Shown here: positions 55,677 through 64,000 of the stretch, in pieces
How the letters are laid out: every line of letters begins with the position of its first letter
Numbering within the stretch: the first letter of the stretch is position 1
From: Calothrix membranacea FACHB-236
GTDB lineage: Bacteria > Cyanobacteriota > Cyanobacteriia > Cyanobacteriales > Nostocaceae
Length of the DNA: 64,000 nucleotides
Assembly: GCF_014696315.1 (NCBI RefSeq)
Contig: NZ_JACJPX010000004.1
Location: 124,001-188,000, forward strand
Direction: 5' to 3'
Made by a program: the position numbers and the translations under genes
Notes under the pieces: model-generated
Seen by the model: only the letters and a program-made list of their open reading frames with translations
Database searches by the model: none
What the model was told of the DNA's origin: nothing

Positions 55677-56057
55677 TCAAACTTCTGATTTCTGATTGCT
55701 CAGACGCATCTGGTAAATTAACCTCAATTCTTCTTGGTGTTGCCAAGCCCACTCTGCTAAACCTGCAATTGGTTCAATCAGCTTTTCACCAAAGGAAGTC
55801 AGGTTATATTCTACCTTGGGCGGCACAATTGGGTATACAGTCCGGTTAACCACACCTGCTGACTCTAAACGTCTGAGAGTTTGTGTCAGCATTTTTTTCG
55901 AGATTCCAGGAATTTGGCGTTGAAAATCAGTATATCGCTGAGTACCAGAAGAGAGGAGATACAGTATTGGCGGTGTCCATTTATCTCCTACCAAATCGAG
56001 CATATGCCGCATCGGACAGTCTGCGCTGAGAATTATTCGCTCATTTTGGGGAACCAT
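55677..56057 (-). CDS. HxlR-family transcriptional regulator
   Basis: 126 residues, winged-helix HTH. Family hallmarks: Cys in DCPMRHMLDLVGDKWTPPIL, GTQRYTDFQRQIPGISKKML, and TQTLRRLESAGVVNR. The single N-terminal Cys could be a redox or electrophile sensor as in HypR/QorR-type relatives (inference). It is divergent from the SDR gene across a 90-bp region with dyads, the usual arrangement of a regulator and its target. Confidence 0.92.
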   Translation of the reverse strand: MVPQNERIILSADCPMRHMLDLVGDKWTPPILYLLSSGTQRYTDFQRQIPGISKKMLTQTLRRLESAGVVNRTVYPIVPPKVEYNLTSFGEKLIEPIAGLAEWAWQHQEELRLIYQMRLSNQKSEV

Positions 56058-56058
56058 G

Positions 56059-56098
56059 AGGTAACTATATCACCTGAAAGTTCCTTCTTGTAAAGAAG
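56059..56098. promoter_or_regulatory. Candidate HxlR operators in the divergent region
   Basis: CTTCTT-GTA-AAGAAG (56084-56098) is a perfect 6-bp dyad. AGGT(A)ACTATATC-ACCT (56059-56075) is a partial dyad next to the hxlR start. Both lie between the divergent regulator and SDR genes. No direct proof of binding. Confidence 0.35.
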
Positions 56099-56147
56099 AA
56101 TCCAAATCAGGCACACTGCTTTAGTTAGTAAAAACGGAGAGATTTGG

Positions 56148-56903
56148 ATGAAACCGTTAGAAAACAAAGTTGCCCTTGTGACTGGTGGAACTTCTGGGAT
56201 TGGACGGACGACAGCGATCGCTTTTGCTCATGCTGGTGCCAAAGTTGTTGTTGTTGGGCGACGGGAAGAAGAAGGTAGTGAAACCGTCAGCTTGATTCAT
56301 GAAGTGGGAAGTGAAGGTTTATTTGTGAAAGCTGATGTCTCTCAAGAAGCAGACATCAAAGCAACTATTGCCGCCGTTGTCAATAAGTTTGGCAGGCTGG
56401 ATATTGCCTTTAATAATGCGGGGATGCTGGGTCAAAATGCCTTACTGGCAGAGCAAACAGAGCAAACTTATGACCGGGTTTTTGGAGTCAATGTCAAGGG
56501 AGTTTTTCTCTGTATGAAGCACGAAATTACCCAAATATTGGCTCAAGGTAATGGTGGTGCAATTGTCAATACATCTTCCATCAATGGTTTTCGTCCTTTA
56601 GCACCTGGCTTATCGATTTATGATGCCTCTAAAACTGCTGTGGTGATGTTAACAAAAGCCGCCGCATTAGAGTATGCAGGGCAAAAAATTCGCATAAATG
56701 CGATCGCACCAGGGCCAATTGAAACTGAAATGCTCTCTCAAGCAACTGGTGGTAATACCAAGGCTTTTGAAAATTTTGTTCCCGCCGGACGTTTAGGCAA
56801 ACCCGATGACATTGCTAATGCTGTGATCTGGTTGTGTTCTGATACTAGCGATTTTGTTAACGGACATACCCTTGCTGTCGATGGAGGATTACTGGCTGCG
56901 TGA
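56148..56903 (+). CDS. Short-chain dehydrogenase/reductase
   Basis: 251 residues, classical SDR with NAD(P)-binding TGGTSGIGRTTAIAFA, NNAG, catalytic Ser in NTSSINGF and the YDASK tetrad residues, and the C-terminal DGGLLA. Closest by motif to glucose/3-ketoacyl dehydrogenase-like SDRs; substrate unknown. The start MKPLENKVALVTGGTSG is standard, GGAGAG upstream. Likely controlled by the divergent HxlR regulator. Confidence 0.93.
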   Translation: MKPLENKVALVTGGTSGIGRTTAIAFAHAGAKVVVVGRREEEGSETVSLIHEVGSEGLFVKADVSQEADIKATIAAVVNKFGRLDIAFNNAGMLGQNALLAEQTEQTYDRVFGVNVKGVFLCMKHEITQILAQGNGGAIVNTSSINGFRPLAPGLSIYDASKTAVVMLTKAAALEYAGQKIRINAIAPGPIETEMLSQATGGNTKAFENFVPAGRLGKPDDIANAVIWLCSDTSDFVNGHTLAVDGGLLAA

Positions 56904-57071
56904 TCACATCTTTACGGAGTCAAGAGTCAAAGTTTTTTGATTTTTGACTTTCGCAACTTGGGTTTTCGTCAAAAACACATGAGAAAGTAATCATGAGCAG
57001 TGCTAAACCCAAAAAGCACCGACCTATTGACTCACGTTAAATTAAAAGTCGAACATTATCAAAAAGCAGCC

Positions 57072-57749
57072 ATGTACATACTAATTGGTGGATCTGGTTT
57101 AGTAGGATTAACCTTGGCGCAGAAATTAGTAGAACTAGGACACACCGTAGCTGTAATTGATATTGATCCTAATGCTTGTTGCTACGCACGGGAACAAGTG
57201 GGAGCAATGGCTTTTGAAGGTAGCGCCGTCAGTACGCAAATTTTATTAGAAGCGGGAATACGTAAAGCCAACGCCTTAGTCGCTGTGCTGCGAAGTGATG
57301 CATTAAACCTAGCAATGGTAACTCTTGCCAAACATTATGGTGTTCCCCACATTGTGACTCGGATGCGACATTCCGATTTTGCTGAACCTTTTCGATTAGC
57401 TGGAGCTAATCATATTATCGGTACTATTGAACTAGCTGTTTCCACAATGGTAAATGCCATTGAATACCCACAAGTAGAATCAATGATGCATTTTGAGCAA
57501 GGACAAATTGAAGTTTTAAAACTTTCAATTCCCAAAAATTGCTATGTTGTGAATCGTAGCGTTGCCGAAATTGCTCAAGATTCTCGCTTTCCTACAGGTT
57601 CTTTAATTATTGGCTATCAAGCCCATCCCCACGAAGATTTAACAATTCCTAACGGTAGTACAGTTTTAGAACCTGGTTCAACTGTTCTAGTTGTCACTAA
57701 ACCAGGCTCATTACGTCAAATGATTGATTTTATTGAAGGATGTAAGTAG
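57072..57749 (+). CDS. TrkA-like NAD-binding regulatory protein (K+ transport type)
   Basis: 225 residues: Rossmann TrkA-N domain (MYILIGGSGLVGLTLAQKLV, VIDIDPNACCYAREQVG, and GSAVSTQILLEAG) and TrkA-C domain (about 140-225) ending VVTKPGSLRQMIDFIEG. Cytosolic RCK-type gate protein of Trk/Ktr potassium systems; the membrane partner is not in the window. Start at ATG 57072 fits the family; a GTG at 57000 would add 24 residues. No strong ribosome-binding site. Confidence 0.87.
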   Translation: MYILIGGSGLVGLTLAQKLVELGHTVAVIDIDPNACCYAREQVGAMAFEGSAVSTQILLEAGIRKANALVAVLRSDALNLAMVTLAKHYGVPHIVTRMRHSDFAEPFRLAGANHIIGTIELAVSTMVNAIEYPQVESMMHFEQGQIEVLKLSIPKNCYVVNRSVAEIAQDSRFPTGSLIIGYQAHPHEDLTIPNGSTVLEPGSTVLVVTKPGSLRQMIDFIEGCK

Positions 57750-57794
57750 CTCACTGTTAAAAATTATCTTTATCCTCTCTCTCATTCATCCTTC

Positions 57795-58367
57795 ATGGTG
57801 CCAATGAAGCTATACTCACGCTTTTATTTAGTAGTTGCTTTAATTCTTTTAGTATCTTGCACATCACCAGCAAGTCAGCTGAAGTCCCAATCTGCAAATA
57901 ATCCAGCGCAAAAATCTCAACAATTAGTTACTCTAGATAAAAATTTTAAAATAGCAATGGGACAAACTATTTATGTCCCCATTTATTCCCATATTTATCA
58001 TAATGATGAACGCAAAATTTTAGATTTAGCAGCAACCCTAAGTATTAGGAATACAGATTTAGCCAATCCTATGATTGTTACTGCTGTTCGCTACTATGAT
58101 TCAGATGGAAAGTTAATTAAGCAGTATTTAGAGAAACCCATACAACTTAATGCTTTAGGTTCAACAGATTTTTTTGTAAATAGAACAGATACCAGTGGCG
58201 GTTTAGGAGCAAACTTCATTGTAGAGTGGGTATCCCCAAAAGTAATTTCTGAGCCGATAGTTGAAGCAGTCATGATTGCAACTGAATTTCAGCAAGGAAT
58301 TTCTTTTGTCAGTCCCGGTAAAGTAATAAAAACTCAAAAAAGCTCTCAATCTACACCTTCCAAATGA
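57795..58367 (+). CDS. DUF3124 domain lipoprotein
   Basis: 190 residues. N-terminal lipobox ALILLVSC suggests a lipid-anchored periplasmic/exported protein. DUF3124 signature: IYVPIYSHIYHNDERKILDL, AATLSIRNTDLANPMIVTAVRYYDSDGKLI, and LGANFIVEW. (The middle motif spans about residues 78-106.) Family function unknown. The ATG at 57795 or the one 9 bp on (57804) may start it. Follows the TrkA-like gene by 46 bp, same strand. Confidence 0.87.
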   Translation: MVPMKLYSRFYLVVALILLVSCTSPASQLKSQSANNPAQKSQQLVTLDKNFKIAMGQTIYVPIYSHIYHNDERKILDLAATLSIRNTDLANPMIVTAVRYYDSDGKLIKQYLEKPIQLNALGSTDFFVNRTDTSGGLGANFIVEWVSPKVISEPIVEAVMIATEFQQGISFVSPGKVIKTQKSSQSTPSK

Positions 58368-58427
58368 ACTAAGTAGGGCGGTGCAATTAAAGATAACTGG
58401 CCAGGGCTGTCATTCTTACAAAGTTCT

Positions 58428-58545
58428 GAGCGGAGGAAACCTCCGCTCAACGCCAGTTCGTTCAAGTCGGGAGACCCGTCCACACGACTGGCTCGACTTT
58501 GCGCTTTGTCCTACCCTGCGGGAAGCCGCTAAAGCGTCTATGTCA
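58428..58545. repeat. GC-rich composite palindromic repeat
   Basis: Within a 340-bp gap. GAGCGGAGG-AAA-CCTCCGCTC is a perfect 9-bp hairpin (58428-58448). It is followed by nested stems GCCAGT/ACTGGC (58452-58492 region) and CGGG-AGA-CCCG, and then ACCCTGCGGGAAGCCG, shared with the 33.15 kb repeats. After it, AATTACC-type heptamers run at 58678-58707. Confidence 0.8.
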
Positions 58546-58709
58546 TTGGTCATTGGTAAAGGTTTCAAGGCTATTTACGTTTCGTAACATAGTTTGGTTT
58601 ATTTCCATCGACTTACTTAATCTCTGCTAAGAGTTAAATGTTCATTAAATACTAGTGATGAAAATTGTTAATTTTCTAATTACCAATTACCAATTACCAA
58701 TTACCACTA

Positions 58710-60263
58710 TTAATCATCTTCTAATTGCAGTAATTGCTCATCAAGTTTTTTTAGCCGTTCATAAACAATCTCTTCTGAAAGAATTCGCTGACGTATAGCT
58801 TGACTTAGCGCTGCTTTCTCTGCTAGTAGCAATCGTCGGCGAATAGCATCTAGTTTACTTGATTCTCCTTTTGTCTTCTCCAACTCATCCGCACGGCGAT
58901 TATATAATTCTCGTAATATCTTTTCTGCACCTGCTATTTGTACTTGATAAGCTGCACGCATTTCTTCATAAACAGCTTTTGGTAATACACCTGTTTTTAA
59001 TAGAGTATCTAATTCATCCTGTGCTGCTTTACCCGTAATTAATTGCGCTTGCAATTCTTCAACCTGTTGACGAGTTGCTGATACTTGAGATAATTGCAAC
59101 CGCTTCACTAACCACGGTAAACTCACTCCTTGCCCTACTACAGATAGCAATACTGTGCCAAATACTATAGCAATCAGCTGATCTCGTTCTGTTATTGATG
59201 CAGGTATACTCAAAGCCAACGCCATTGACAGAGAACCCTTAATATTGCCAAAAAACAGAACATGTTGCCAGCGCCAAGGAACTGGACGGTCAAACCAACG
59301 TACGATAGCTAATAATGGATAGACAGAGACTATGCGTGCTATTTGATAAGCTGCGATCGCTAACAGCACAGCAGGTAGGGTTTGCCATAAAGTTGTTAAG
59401 TCAACTTCTATACCAATCAACAGAAAAATAAAGCTATTAACCCCAAAAGATATAGATTCCCAAAAGCTCAGTAAGGTCAACCTTGTAGAAGCCGATACTT
59501 TACCGGAAATTCCTACACTACCGACAATTAAGCCAGCAACAACCACCGCTACAACACCAGAAACACTAAACGATTGCCCAATTTGAAAAGCTCCCAAAGC
59601 CACAGCAACCGTGAGTAAAATACTGCTAAGTGGTTCATCCGCACGTACAAATAAGGCTGTACTCAAATACCCTACTGCTAACCCTACCAAACTACCACCG
59701 ACCACCACCACAAATAATTCTTGTAGTCCTGCGAGAAATGTCAGTGAGCCAGACTCATGCGCTTTTACAATTAGGCTAAATAAAACTAGCGCTACACCAT
59801 CATTAAATAAACTCTCTCCCTCAACAATGGTTGATAATCGAGAAGGGACAAGCACCTCCTTAAATACAGCAATCACAGAAACAGTATCGGTGATTGCCAA
59901 AATTACTCCAGCTAGTAGTGCAGCTGTCCAATTGAGACCTAATCCCCAATGCAAAAGTGCTGCTGTCACACCAGAAGAAATCACAATTCCTGGCCCAGCT
60001 AATAAACCAATTGGTTTGATAGTGCTACGAAGGCGGCTAATATCAGTATTAATAGCTGCCTCAAACACCAAAATTGGCATAAATAGATTCAAAATTAAAG
60101 AATCATTGAGACCAATATGTTGCGGTAAAAGTTCTGTAACTACTAAACCAGCTAAAACTAAACCTGCAACATAAGAAACTCGTAACCAGCGACATAGCAG
60201 TGCTACAACAGTGGCTACAAGCAGGAGAATAATTGAAACACTGACTAATTGAGCAACATTCAC
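58710..60263 (-). CDS. CPA1-family Na+/H+ antiporter
   Basis: 517 residues, about 11-12 membrane helices. Family motifs: FMPILVFEAAINTDI, ILAITDTVSVIAVFKEV (ion-binding Asp), GESLFNDGVALVLFSL, and a late GNIKGSLSMALALS helix. A C-terminal cytosolic coiled-coil domain of about 120 residues follows helix 12 (VEELQAQLITGK to the end), as in cyanobacterial NhaS-type members. GTG start. Ion selectivity not determined from sequence. Confidence 0.93.
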   Translation of the reverse strand: MNVAQLVSVSIILLLVATVVALLCRWLRVSYVAGLVLAGLVVTELLPQHIGLNDSLILNLFMPILVFEAAINTDISRLRSTIKPIGLLAGPGIVISSGVTAALLHWGLGLNWTAALLAGVILAITDTVSVIAVFKEVLVPSRLSTIVEGESLFNDGVALVLFSLIVKAHESGSLTFLAGLQELFVVVVGGSLVGLAVGYLSTALFVRADEPLSSILLTVAVALGAFQIGQSFSVSGVVAVVVAGLIVGSVGISGKVSASTRLTLLSFWESISFGVNSFIFLLIGIEVDLTTLWQTLPAVLLAIAAYQIARIVSVYPLLAIVRWFDRPVPWRWQHVLFFGNIKGSLSMALALSIPASITERDQLIAIVFGTVLLSVVGQGVSLPWLVKRLQLSQVSATRQQVEELQAQLITGKAAQDELDTLLKTGVLPKAVYEEMRAAYQVQIAGAEKILRELYNRRADELEKTKGESSKLDAIRRRLLLAEKAALSQAIRQRILSEEIVYERLKKLDEQLLQLEDD

Positions 60264-60380
60264 TTATAAATTGGGGAATAAAAGATATAAATGCCAAACA
60301 AGACAAATTTGCAGTAATTTTGTACTTGATGTTATATACCAGTAAATGTCTCTGTAAAAAATCTATATTTTGCAGGAAGA

Positions 60381-61190
60381 TTATTTTTTGATATATTCCC
60401 GAATATCCTCAGCCATTACCCCAGCACAAGATTCTGGTAAATCATTACCAGCATGAGCAATAATTTTAAACTCAGATTGAGGGATAAATTGAGCGTAAGT
60501 TTGACTTTTAGCAATAGCATCTGCCGTATCTTTACCACCCTGTAAGATTAATACTGGAAATTCAATTACGGACAATTGATTTTGCAGTAATTCTGCTTCA
60601 ATCTCTGGGGGCTTTCTATAAAATAATAATTGGCAACCTATAGGATATTGCAACATTAAATTATGTAGCTGCAAATATTGTTTAATTTTTTCTTGCAAGC
60701 CCACAATTTTAATTAATGGAGTGAGCAATTTTAATAGTTTAAATATTAAGGGTGGGCATTTAGCTAATCGCTGCATCCTCTGCCATCGCTTCTCTTGTCT
60801 TTCTATCTTTACCCCTTCTGGTGATAGCAGCACTAAACCATTAACTTGTTCTGGATACTTCAGCGCATAGCTAGCAGCAATCCAACCCCCAAGAGAATGT
60901 CCTACTAAATATACTTTTTCTAACTTCAATGCTTGCAAAAATTCAGCTAAACATTCTACTTCTAAATCTATTGAGTAATGAATATTAGGATTATCTGATT
61001 CTCCAAATCCTAATAAATCTGGTGCAAAGCAATGGAAATTGTCAGATAAAGAATCTATCAATGGTACCCATTGACTACTATCGTTCCATGCACCATGTAA
61101 TAAAATTATCGGAATACCTTGACCAGCTTCTCGCCAGAATAATAGTCCTTGTGAGAGTTTGCGCCGGGAGTTACGAAATAGCGTATCCAT
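60381..61190 (-). CDS. Alpha/beta hydrolase
   Basis: 269 residues. Oxyanion segment LLHGAWNDSSQW, nucleophile elbow VGHSLGGWIAA (Ser near 97), catalytic Asp in LQGGKDTAD and His in IIAHAGNDLPE. Similar to the MhpC/haloalkane-dehydrogenase-like branch. No signal peptide. Substrate unknown. Confidence 0.9.
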   Translation of the reverse strand: MDTLFRNSRRKLSQGLLFWREAGQGIPIILLHGAWNDSSQWVPLIDSLSDNFHCFAPDLLGFGESDNPNIHYSIDLEVECLAEFLQALKLEKVYLVGHSLGGWIAASYALKYPEQVNGLVLLSPEGVKIERQEKRWQRMQRLAKCPPLIFKLLKLLTPLIKIVGLQEKIKQYLQLHNLMLQYPIGCQLLFYRKPPEIEAELLQNQLSVIEFPVLILQGGKDTADAIAKSQTYAQFIPQSEFKIIAHAGNDLPESCAGVMAEDIREYIKK

Positions 61191-61421
61191 CTTAAATTTT
61201 AAGAGTTATAGCAATTATCACTTAATGATGTCAATGAATTTTGCCATGAAGAAATGGAGAACAGAGAACTGTTCCCTCAACACCAAAATTCTAATTACAC
61301 TCAAGTGTAAACCGCTTTAAGTTGTAGCATAGTTTGGCCAATAGTTGATAGTCATTAGTTGTAGGAAACACAAATAGAGCCAAAGGCTAATAACTAATGA
61401 CTAACGACAAACCAAATTTTG

Positions 61422-61916
61422 TTACGCCACTATTGTCAAGCCATTTAAATAGTCTTGCAACTGTTGATAATGGTCATGTGACATCGGTTCTAAAGGCAGA
61501 GAGTCAGGAGAGAATGCTTGGATATCTGTGACTTCCAAAATATCCTTAACCTCCATTTTTCCTTGTACTTCTGCTTCCACAGCAATACAAATTGAATGAA
61601 TTCTCGGATCTCGGGTTGGTGAAGAATAAACACCTACCAAACGCCGAATTTGCACCAATTCCAAGCCAGTTTCCTCTTGCAATTCTCGGCGAACTGTAGT
61701 GGGAATATCTTCTCCCCAGTCCACCATACCTCCAGGCAAACCCCATCGGCCATTGTCACTTCTCCGAATCAGCACAATCCGACCATCAGGTAAAATCGGG
61801 ATGATGCTGGTGCCAGTAATGGGATGACGGAATATAAGACCCAATACTGTTTGTCCAAAGCGCCATAAGCTACGTGTGGACTTGATAGCTATCGTAAACA
61901 AAGCAAGAACGTTCAA
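61422..61916 (-). CDS. Nudix hydrolase
   Basis: 164 residues. Nudix box GGMVDWGEDIPTTVRRELQE followed by ETGL fully matches G-x5-E-x7-REUxEExGU. Hydrolyses a nucleoside-diphosphate-X bond; substrate unknown. The N-terminal 35 residues (MNVLALFTIAIKSTRSLWRF) are hydrophobic and may anchor it to the membrane, which is unusual for the family. TTG start; no alternative ATG before the box. Confidence 0.88.
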   Translation of the reverse strand: MNVLALFTIAIKSTRSLWRFGQTVLGLIFRHPITGTSIIPILPDGRIVLIRRSDNGRWGLPGGMVDWGEDIPTTVRRELQEETGLELVQIRRLVGVYSSPTRDPRIHSICIAVEAEVQGKMEVKDILEVTDIQAFSPDSLPLEPMSHDHYQQLQDYLNGLTIVA

Positions 61917-62621
61917 TCTGCAAATGTTTTTATTGTATGCTATTTAGTTCTTGCCACTTAACATAGATGTCTAAATCTCAATTTACTTAAGTTAGTTATT
62001 ATACAGCTATGTTCAGGGCATGAGATTTTATTCTAGCATTTCCTTAAAATAACTTTATCCTATCATCCTACTTTAATATTTCAGTGTGTATCTTTATACA
62101 AGATAATCATTAAAAGGATGTTTTAATTTTTTGCTTTTATCTGTATTTATCATTGAAAATCATAGATAAAAAGCCCTTGACAATGATAAATATATATGTG
62201 TTACCTTCTAATTTTTAGAAAATCGACTTTTGCAAAAGGTGCGGCTGAATTGTAGTTCATAAATACTAATAATATTTATTAATTAAAGATAAATATTCTT
62301 GATTATGCTTTGAACTCAGCGTTTCTGGAACTCAATCAAATGTAATTTTGAAATAGCAGAAACCCTGAACCAGAAAAAATATATTTTGAAGTCTTCTTAG
62401 TACAGGTAATTAGCTATATCTCTAGAGAAATATTTAATCATAACTACTAGTTCATCAGAAAACTATTCAAAATTTAAGTTGACTTAAACAAATCAACTAG
62501 GCTATAATAGTATGCTGTTCAAACTGTGTGAATAGCTAGACTGGGCTAAAATTATATCAATAACAATGGTAGCTGATATTGCCTAGTGGCTTTTTTTTGT
62601 TGTTTATTTAATGAGGTGAAC
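61917..62621. other. Long AT-rich intergenic region, promoter at its end
   Basis: About 700 bp between a minus-strand and a plus-strand gene, the longest gap in the window. The only element I can support is the promoter at 62479-62508. An ncRNA is possible but nothing in the sequence demonstrates it. Confidence 0.5.
62479..62508 (+). promoter_or_regulatory. Consensus sigma70 promoter of the 54-residue basic protein
   Basis: TTGACT (62479-62484), 18-nt spacer, TATAAT (62503-62508). The transcript would start near 62515 and have a leader of about 107 nt before the ATG at 62622. Confidence 0.75.
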
Positions 62622-62786
62622 ATGGCTAAGCGCCGTAACCCGAAAAAAGAAAAGGCGCTACGGAACCAGGCATATGCCAGAAAGTTTCGTAAACGAACTA
62701 CTACAGGAAGAATGCAGAGAAGGTTCCAGCAAAGACCACCTAAGAGTGAGGAAGATGAGGGCGCAGCAGCAATTGATGCTGAGTAA
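62622..62786 (+). CDS. 54-residue highly basic conserved-looking small protein
   Basis: MAKRRNPKKEKALRNQAYAR opens a protein that is about one third Lys/Arg up to residue 40, followed by an acidic tail (EEDEGAAAIDAE). This basic/acidic layout fits a nucleic-acid or ribosome-associated factor (inference). I believe similar proteins occur in other cyanobacteria, but no named family is recognised. The ATG at 62622 has GAGGTG at ideal distance; the 12 codons upstream in frame are noise. Own consensus promoter and own terminator. Confidence 0.8.
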   Translation: MAKRRNPKKEKALRNQAYARKFRKRTTTGRMQRRFQQRPPKSEEDEGAAAIDAE

Positions 62787-62828
62787 GTCATCTAAATCAT
62801 ATTCTTGCTCTTTGAATCTTTAAATTTT

Positions 62829-62857
62829 GGGCGTACAGAGTTATGTACGCCCTTATT
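62829..62857 (+). terminator. Rho-independent terminator after the basic small protein
   Basis: GGGCGTACA and TGTACGCCC pair perfectly across a 6-nt loop and are followed by TTATTT, 43 bp past the stop. Confidence 0.85.
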
Positions 62858-62869
62858 TATTGGTATTTG

Positions 62870-62895
62870 GCAAGGGGCATGGGGCATGGGGCATA
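62870..62895. repeat. GGGGCAT heptamer tract
   Basis: Three successive GGGGCAT-like heptamers between convergent genes, the same unit type as at about 52797-52838. Confidence 0.7.
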
Positions 62896-63023
62896 GGGAT
62901 TTGTGAAAGGGAACGGGGAACAGTGTATTCTTTTGAATTTTGAATTGATTTGTTCCCCTTGTCTCTCTCATGCACCAATTTCCACTCCCTGCAGTCGTGG
63001 GGCCCGAATTCCGCAGTTCCCCC

Positions 63024-64000
63024 CTATTCAGCTATTTGAACACGGGCGGCTTGAATGGCTTTGCGGACTTGGGTAAAGCCAGTACCACCGTAACTGTTAC
63101 GTGCAGCGACTACTTGACGAGGGGATATTGCCTCATAAATATCGGCTGCAAACGCTGGATGGATTTGTTGCCATTCTTCTAAGGTCAAATCTTTGAGGAG
63201 TTTACCTGCGGCAATGCTGGTTTTTACAACTTTACCCACCATGTTATAGGCTTCTCGGAAGGGCACACCTCTTGCAGCTAAGTAGTCTGCTACGTCTGTG
63301 GCATTAGAAAAGTCTTCTGTAACTGCTTGTGCTAACCGCTGGGGACGAAACTCTAAGCCCTCCCGCAACAAAATTGTCATCGCTTCTAGGCAAGCTTTGA
63401 CTGTGTTAACGCTATCAAATATACCTTCTTTGTCTTCCTGTAAATCTTTGTTATATGCCAAGGGTAGCCCCTTCATAATCACCAGCATTGCTTGCAGATG
63501 ACCAAATACACGCCCTGTTTTTCCCCGTACCAGTTCTGGCACATCGGGGTTTTTCTTTTGGGGCATGATGCTGGAACCTGTAGCACAGGTATCTTTGAGA
63601 GTAACAAAGCGAAATTCCTCTGATGACCAAAGGATCACCTCTTCTGAAAGGCGGCTGAGGTGAACCATAATTAAACTGGCAGCACAGAGAAATTCGATCG
63701 CAAAATCGCGATCGCTCACACCATCAAGGCTATTAGCATAAATCTGCTCAAAATTCAATAGTTCCGCTGTGTAGCGGCGATCAATGGGGAAAGTAGTTCC
63801 TGCCAAAGCACCACACCCTAAAGGTGAAATATTCACCCGGCGATAAACATCTCCTAAACGTTCCCAGTCACGTTGCGCCATCTGGAAGTATGCCAAGAGA
63901 TGATGGGCTAAACTCAGAGGTTGGGCGCGTTGCAAGTGCGTATAGCCAGGAATTAGGGTTTCAACGTTTTTTTCGGCTATATTTAGTAAAACTGTTTGAA
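63024..64000 (-). CDS. argH: Argininosuccinate lyase, C-terminal part (cut by window edge)
   Basis: Last step of arginine synthesis: cleaves argininosuccinate to arginine and fumarate. The N-terminal part lies right of the window. 325 residues are present up to the TAG stop at 63024. Diagnostic segments: [19 protein letters not shown] (His and Thr/Ser of the active site), and the superfamily signature [19 protein letters not shown] with the catalytic Ser. The frame is open without interruption to position 64000, so the frame start at 63935 is not the gene start. Confidence 0.95.
   Translation of the reverse strand, partial: QTVLLNIAEKNVETLIPGYTHLQRAQPLSLAHHLLAYFQMAQRDWERLGDVYRRVNISPLGCGALAGTTFPIDRRYTAELLNFEQIYANSLDGVSDRDFAIEFLCAASLIMVHLSRLSEEVILWSSEEFRFVTLKDTCATGSSIMPQKKNPDVPELVRGKTGRVFGHLQAMLVIMKGLPLAYNKDLQEDKEGIFDSVNTVKACLEAMTILLREGLEFRPQRLAQAVTEDFSNATDVADYLAARGVPFREAYNMVGKVVKTSIAAGKLLKDLTLEEWQQIHPAFAADIYEAISPRQVVAARNSYGGTGFTQVRKAIQAARVQIAE

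Noticed and set aside
56993-57040. 15-codon frame before the TrkA-like gene
   Set aside because: Very short, overlapping a possible start region, nothing supports translation.
58381-58587. 68-codon plus frame after the DUF3124 gene
   Set aside because: It is encoded by the GC-rich palindromic repeat and has no start signal.
59611-60174. Long plus-strand frame within the antiporter (187 codons)
   Set aside because: Antisense shadow of a conserved membrane protein; composition is Pro/Ser/Thr-rich, typical of shadows.

Overview
The window looks like chromosomal DNA of a filamentous, probably heterocyst-forming cyanobacterium (Nostocales: Nostoc, Anabaena, Calothrix or a relative). The grounds are abundant HIP1 octamers (GCGATCGC), many short tandem heptamer/nonamer repeats between genes, cyanobacterial gene families (phycobiliprotein lyase CpcS/CpeS, two Gly-rich RRM proteins, a flavodiiron pair, HstK dual kinase, Mo-nitrogenase C-terminal domain protein, DUF3124) and a cyanobacterial-type secE-nusG-rplK-rplA-rplJ-rplL cluster. 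No rRNA, CRISPR array, prophage or intact insertion sequence was seen. Most of it is ordinary core and accessory chromosome.

Layout. 1-8 kb: 5' part of ferredoxin-sulfite reductase (runs off the left edge), a secreted beta-barrel-like protein, an ADP-ribosylglycohydrolase, a two-gene operon (multi-pass membrane protein plus acidic HTH protein), a lineage-specific hypothetical gene, tRNA-Arg(TCT), a 35-residue membrane microprotein and the first RRM protein. 8-21 kb: M14 carboxypeptidase, DUF427 protein, a 2112-residue HstK-type Ser/Thr-His kinase, and an NB-ARC protein with 14 WD40 repeats. 21-34 kb: fused amino-acid ABC receptor/permease divergent from its ATPase, lipB, ribosome hibernation factor, peroxiredoxin Q, HGSNAT-like membrane protein, obg with a Uma2 gene, a TerB-like/Mo-nitrogenase-C protein, a GCS2-like ligase and an FMN reductase. 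34-43 kb: ftsH, a small gene overlapping a retropepsin-like protease, nurA, then on the minus strand rplL-rplJ-rplA-rplK-nusG-secE, tRNA-Trp and rplS. 43-50 kb: a glycosyltransferase, an RND efflux pump with its adaptor, and a CpcS/CpeS-type lyase. 50-64 kb: second RRM protein, the flavodiiron pair, coaX, a divergent HxlR/SDR pair, TrkA-like protein, DUF3124 lipoprotein, CPA1 antiporter, alpha/beta hydrolase, Nudix hydrolase, a 54-residue basic protein and the 3' part of argH (runs off the right edge).

Functional themes are translation and its control (ribosomal proteins, NusG, SecE, HPF, Obg, RRM proteins), redox and oxygen protection (Flv pair, PrxQ, sulfite and FMN reductases) and signalling (HstK, NB-ARC/WD40). 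The observations most worth following are: (i) near-identical 5' leaders and matching terminator stems on the two unlinked RRM genes, a likely shared RNA regulon element; (ii) tandem repeats that have entered coding sequence in frame, a 9-nt unit in coaX that also occurs between genes at 24.3 kb, and a 7-nt unit in the kinase domain of HstK; (iii) repeat tracts in the rplK-rplA, rplA-rplJ and rplJ-rplL gaps of the ribosomal-protein operon; (iv) two small conserved-looking genes, 35 and 54 residues; (v) a flavodiiron partner that has lost its metal ligands. I did not find a clearly new multi-gene system. All function calls come from motif reading, without database searches.
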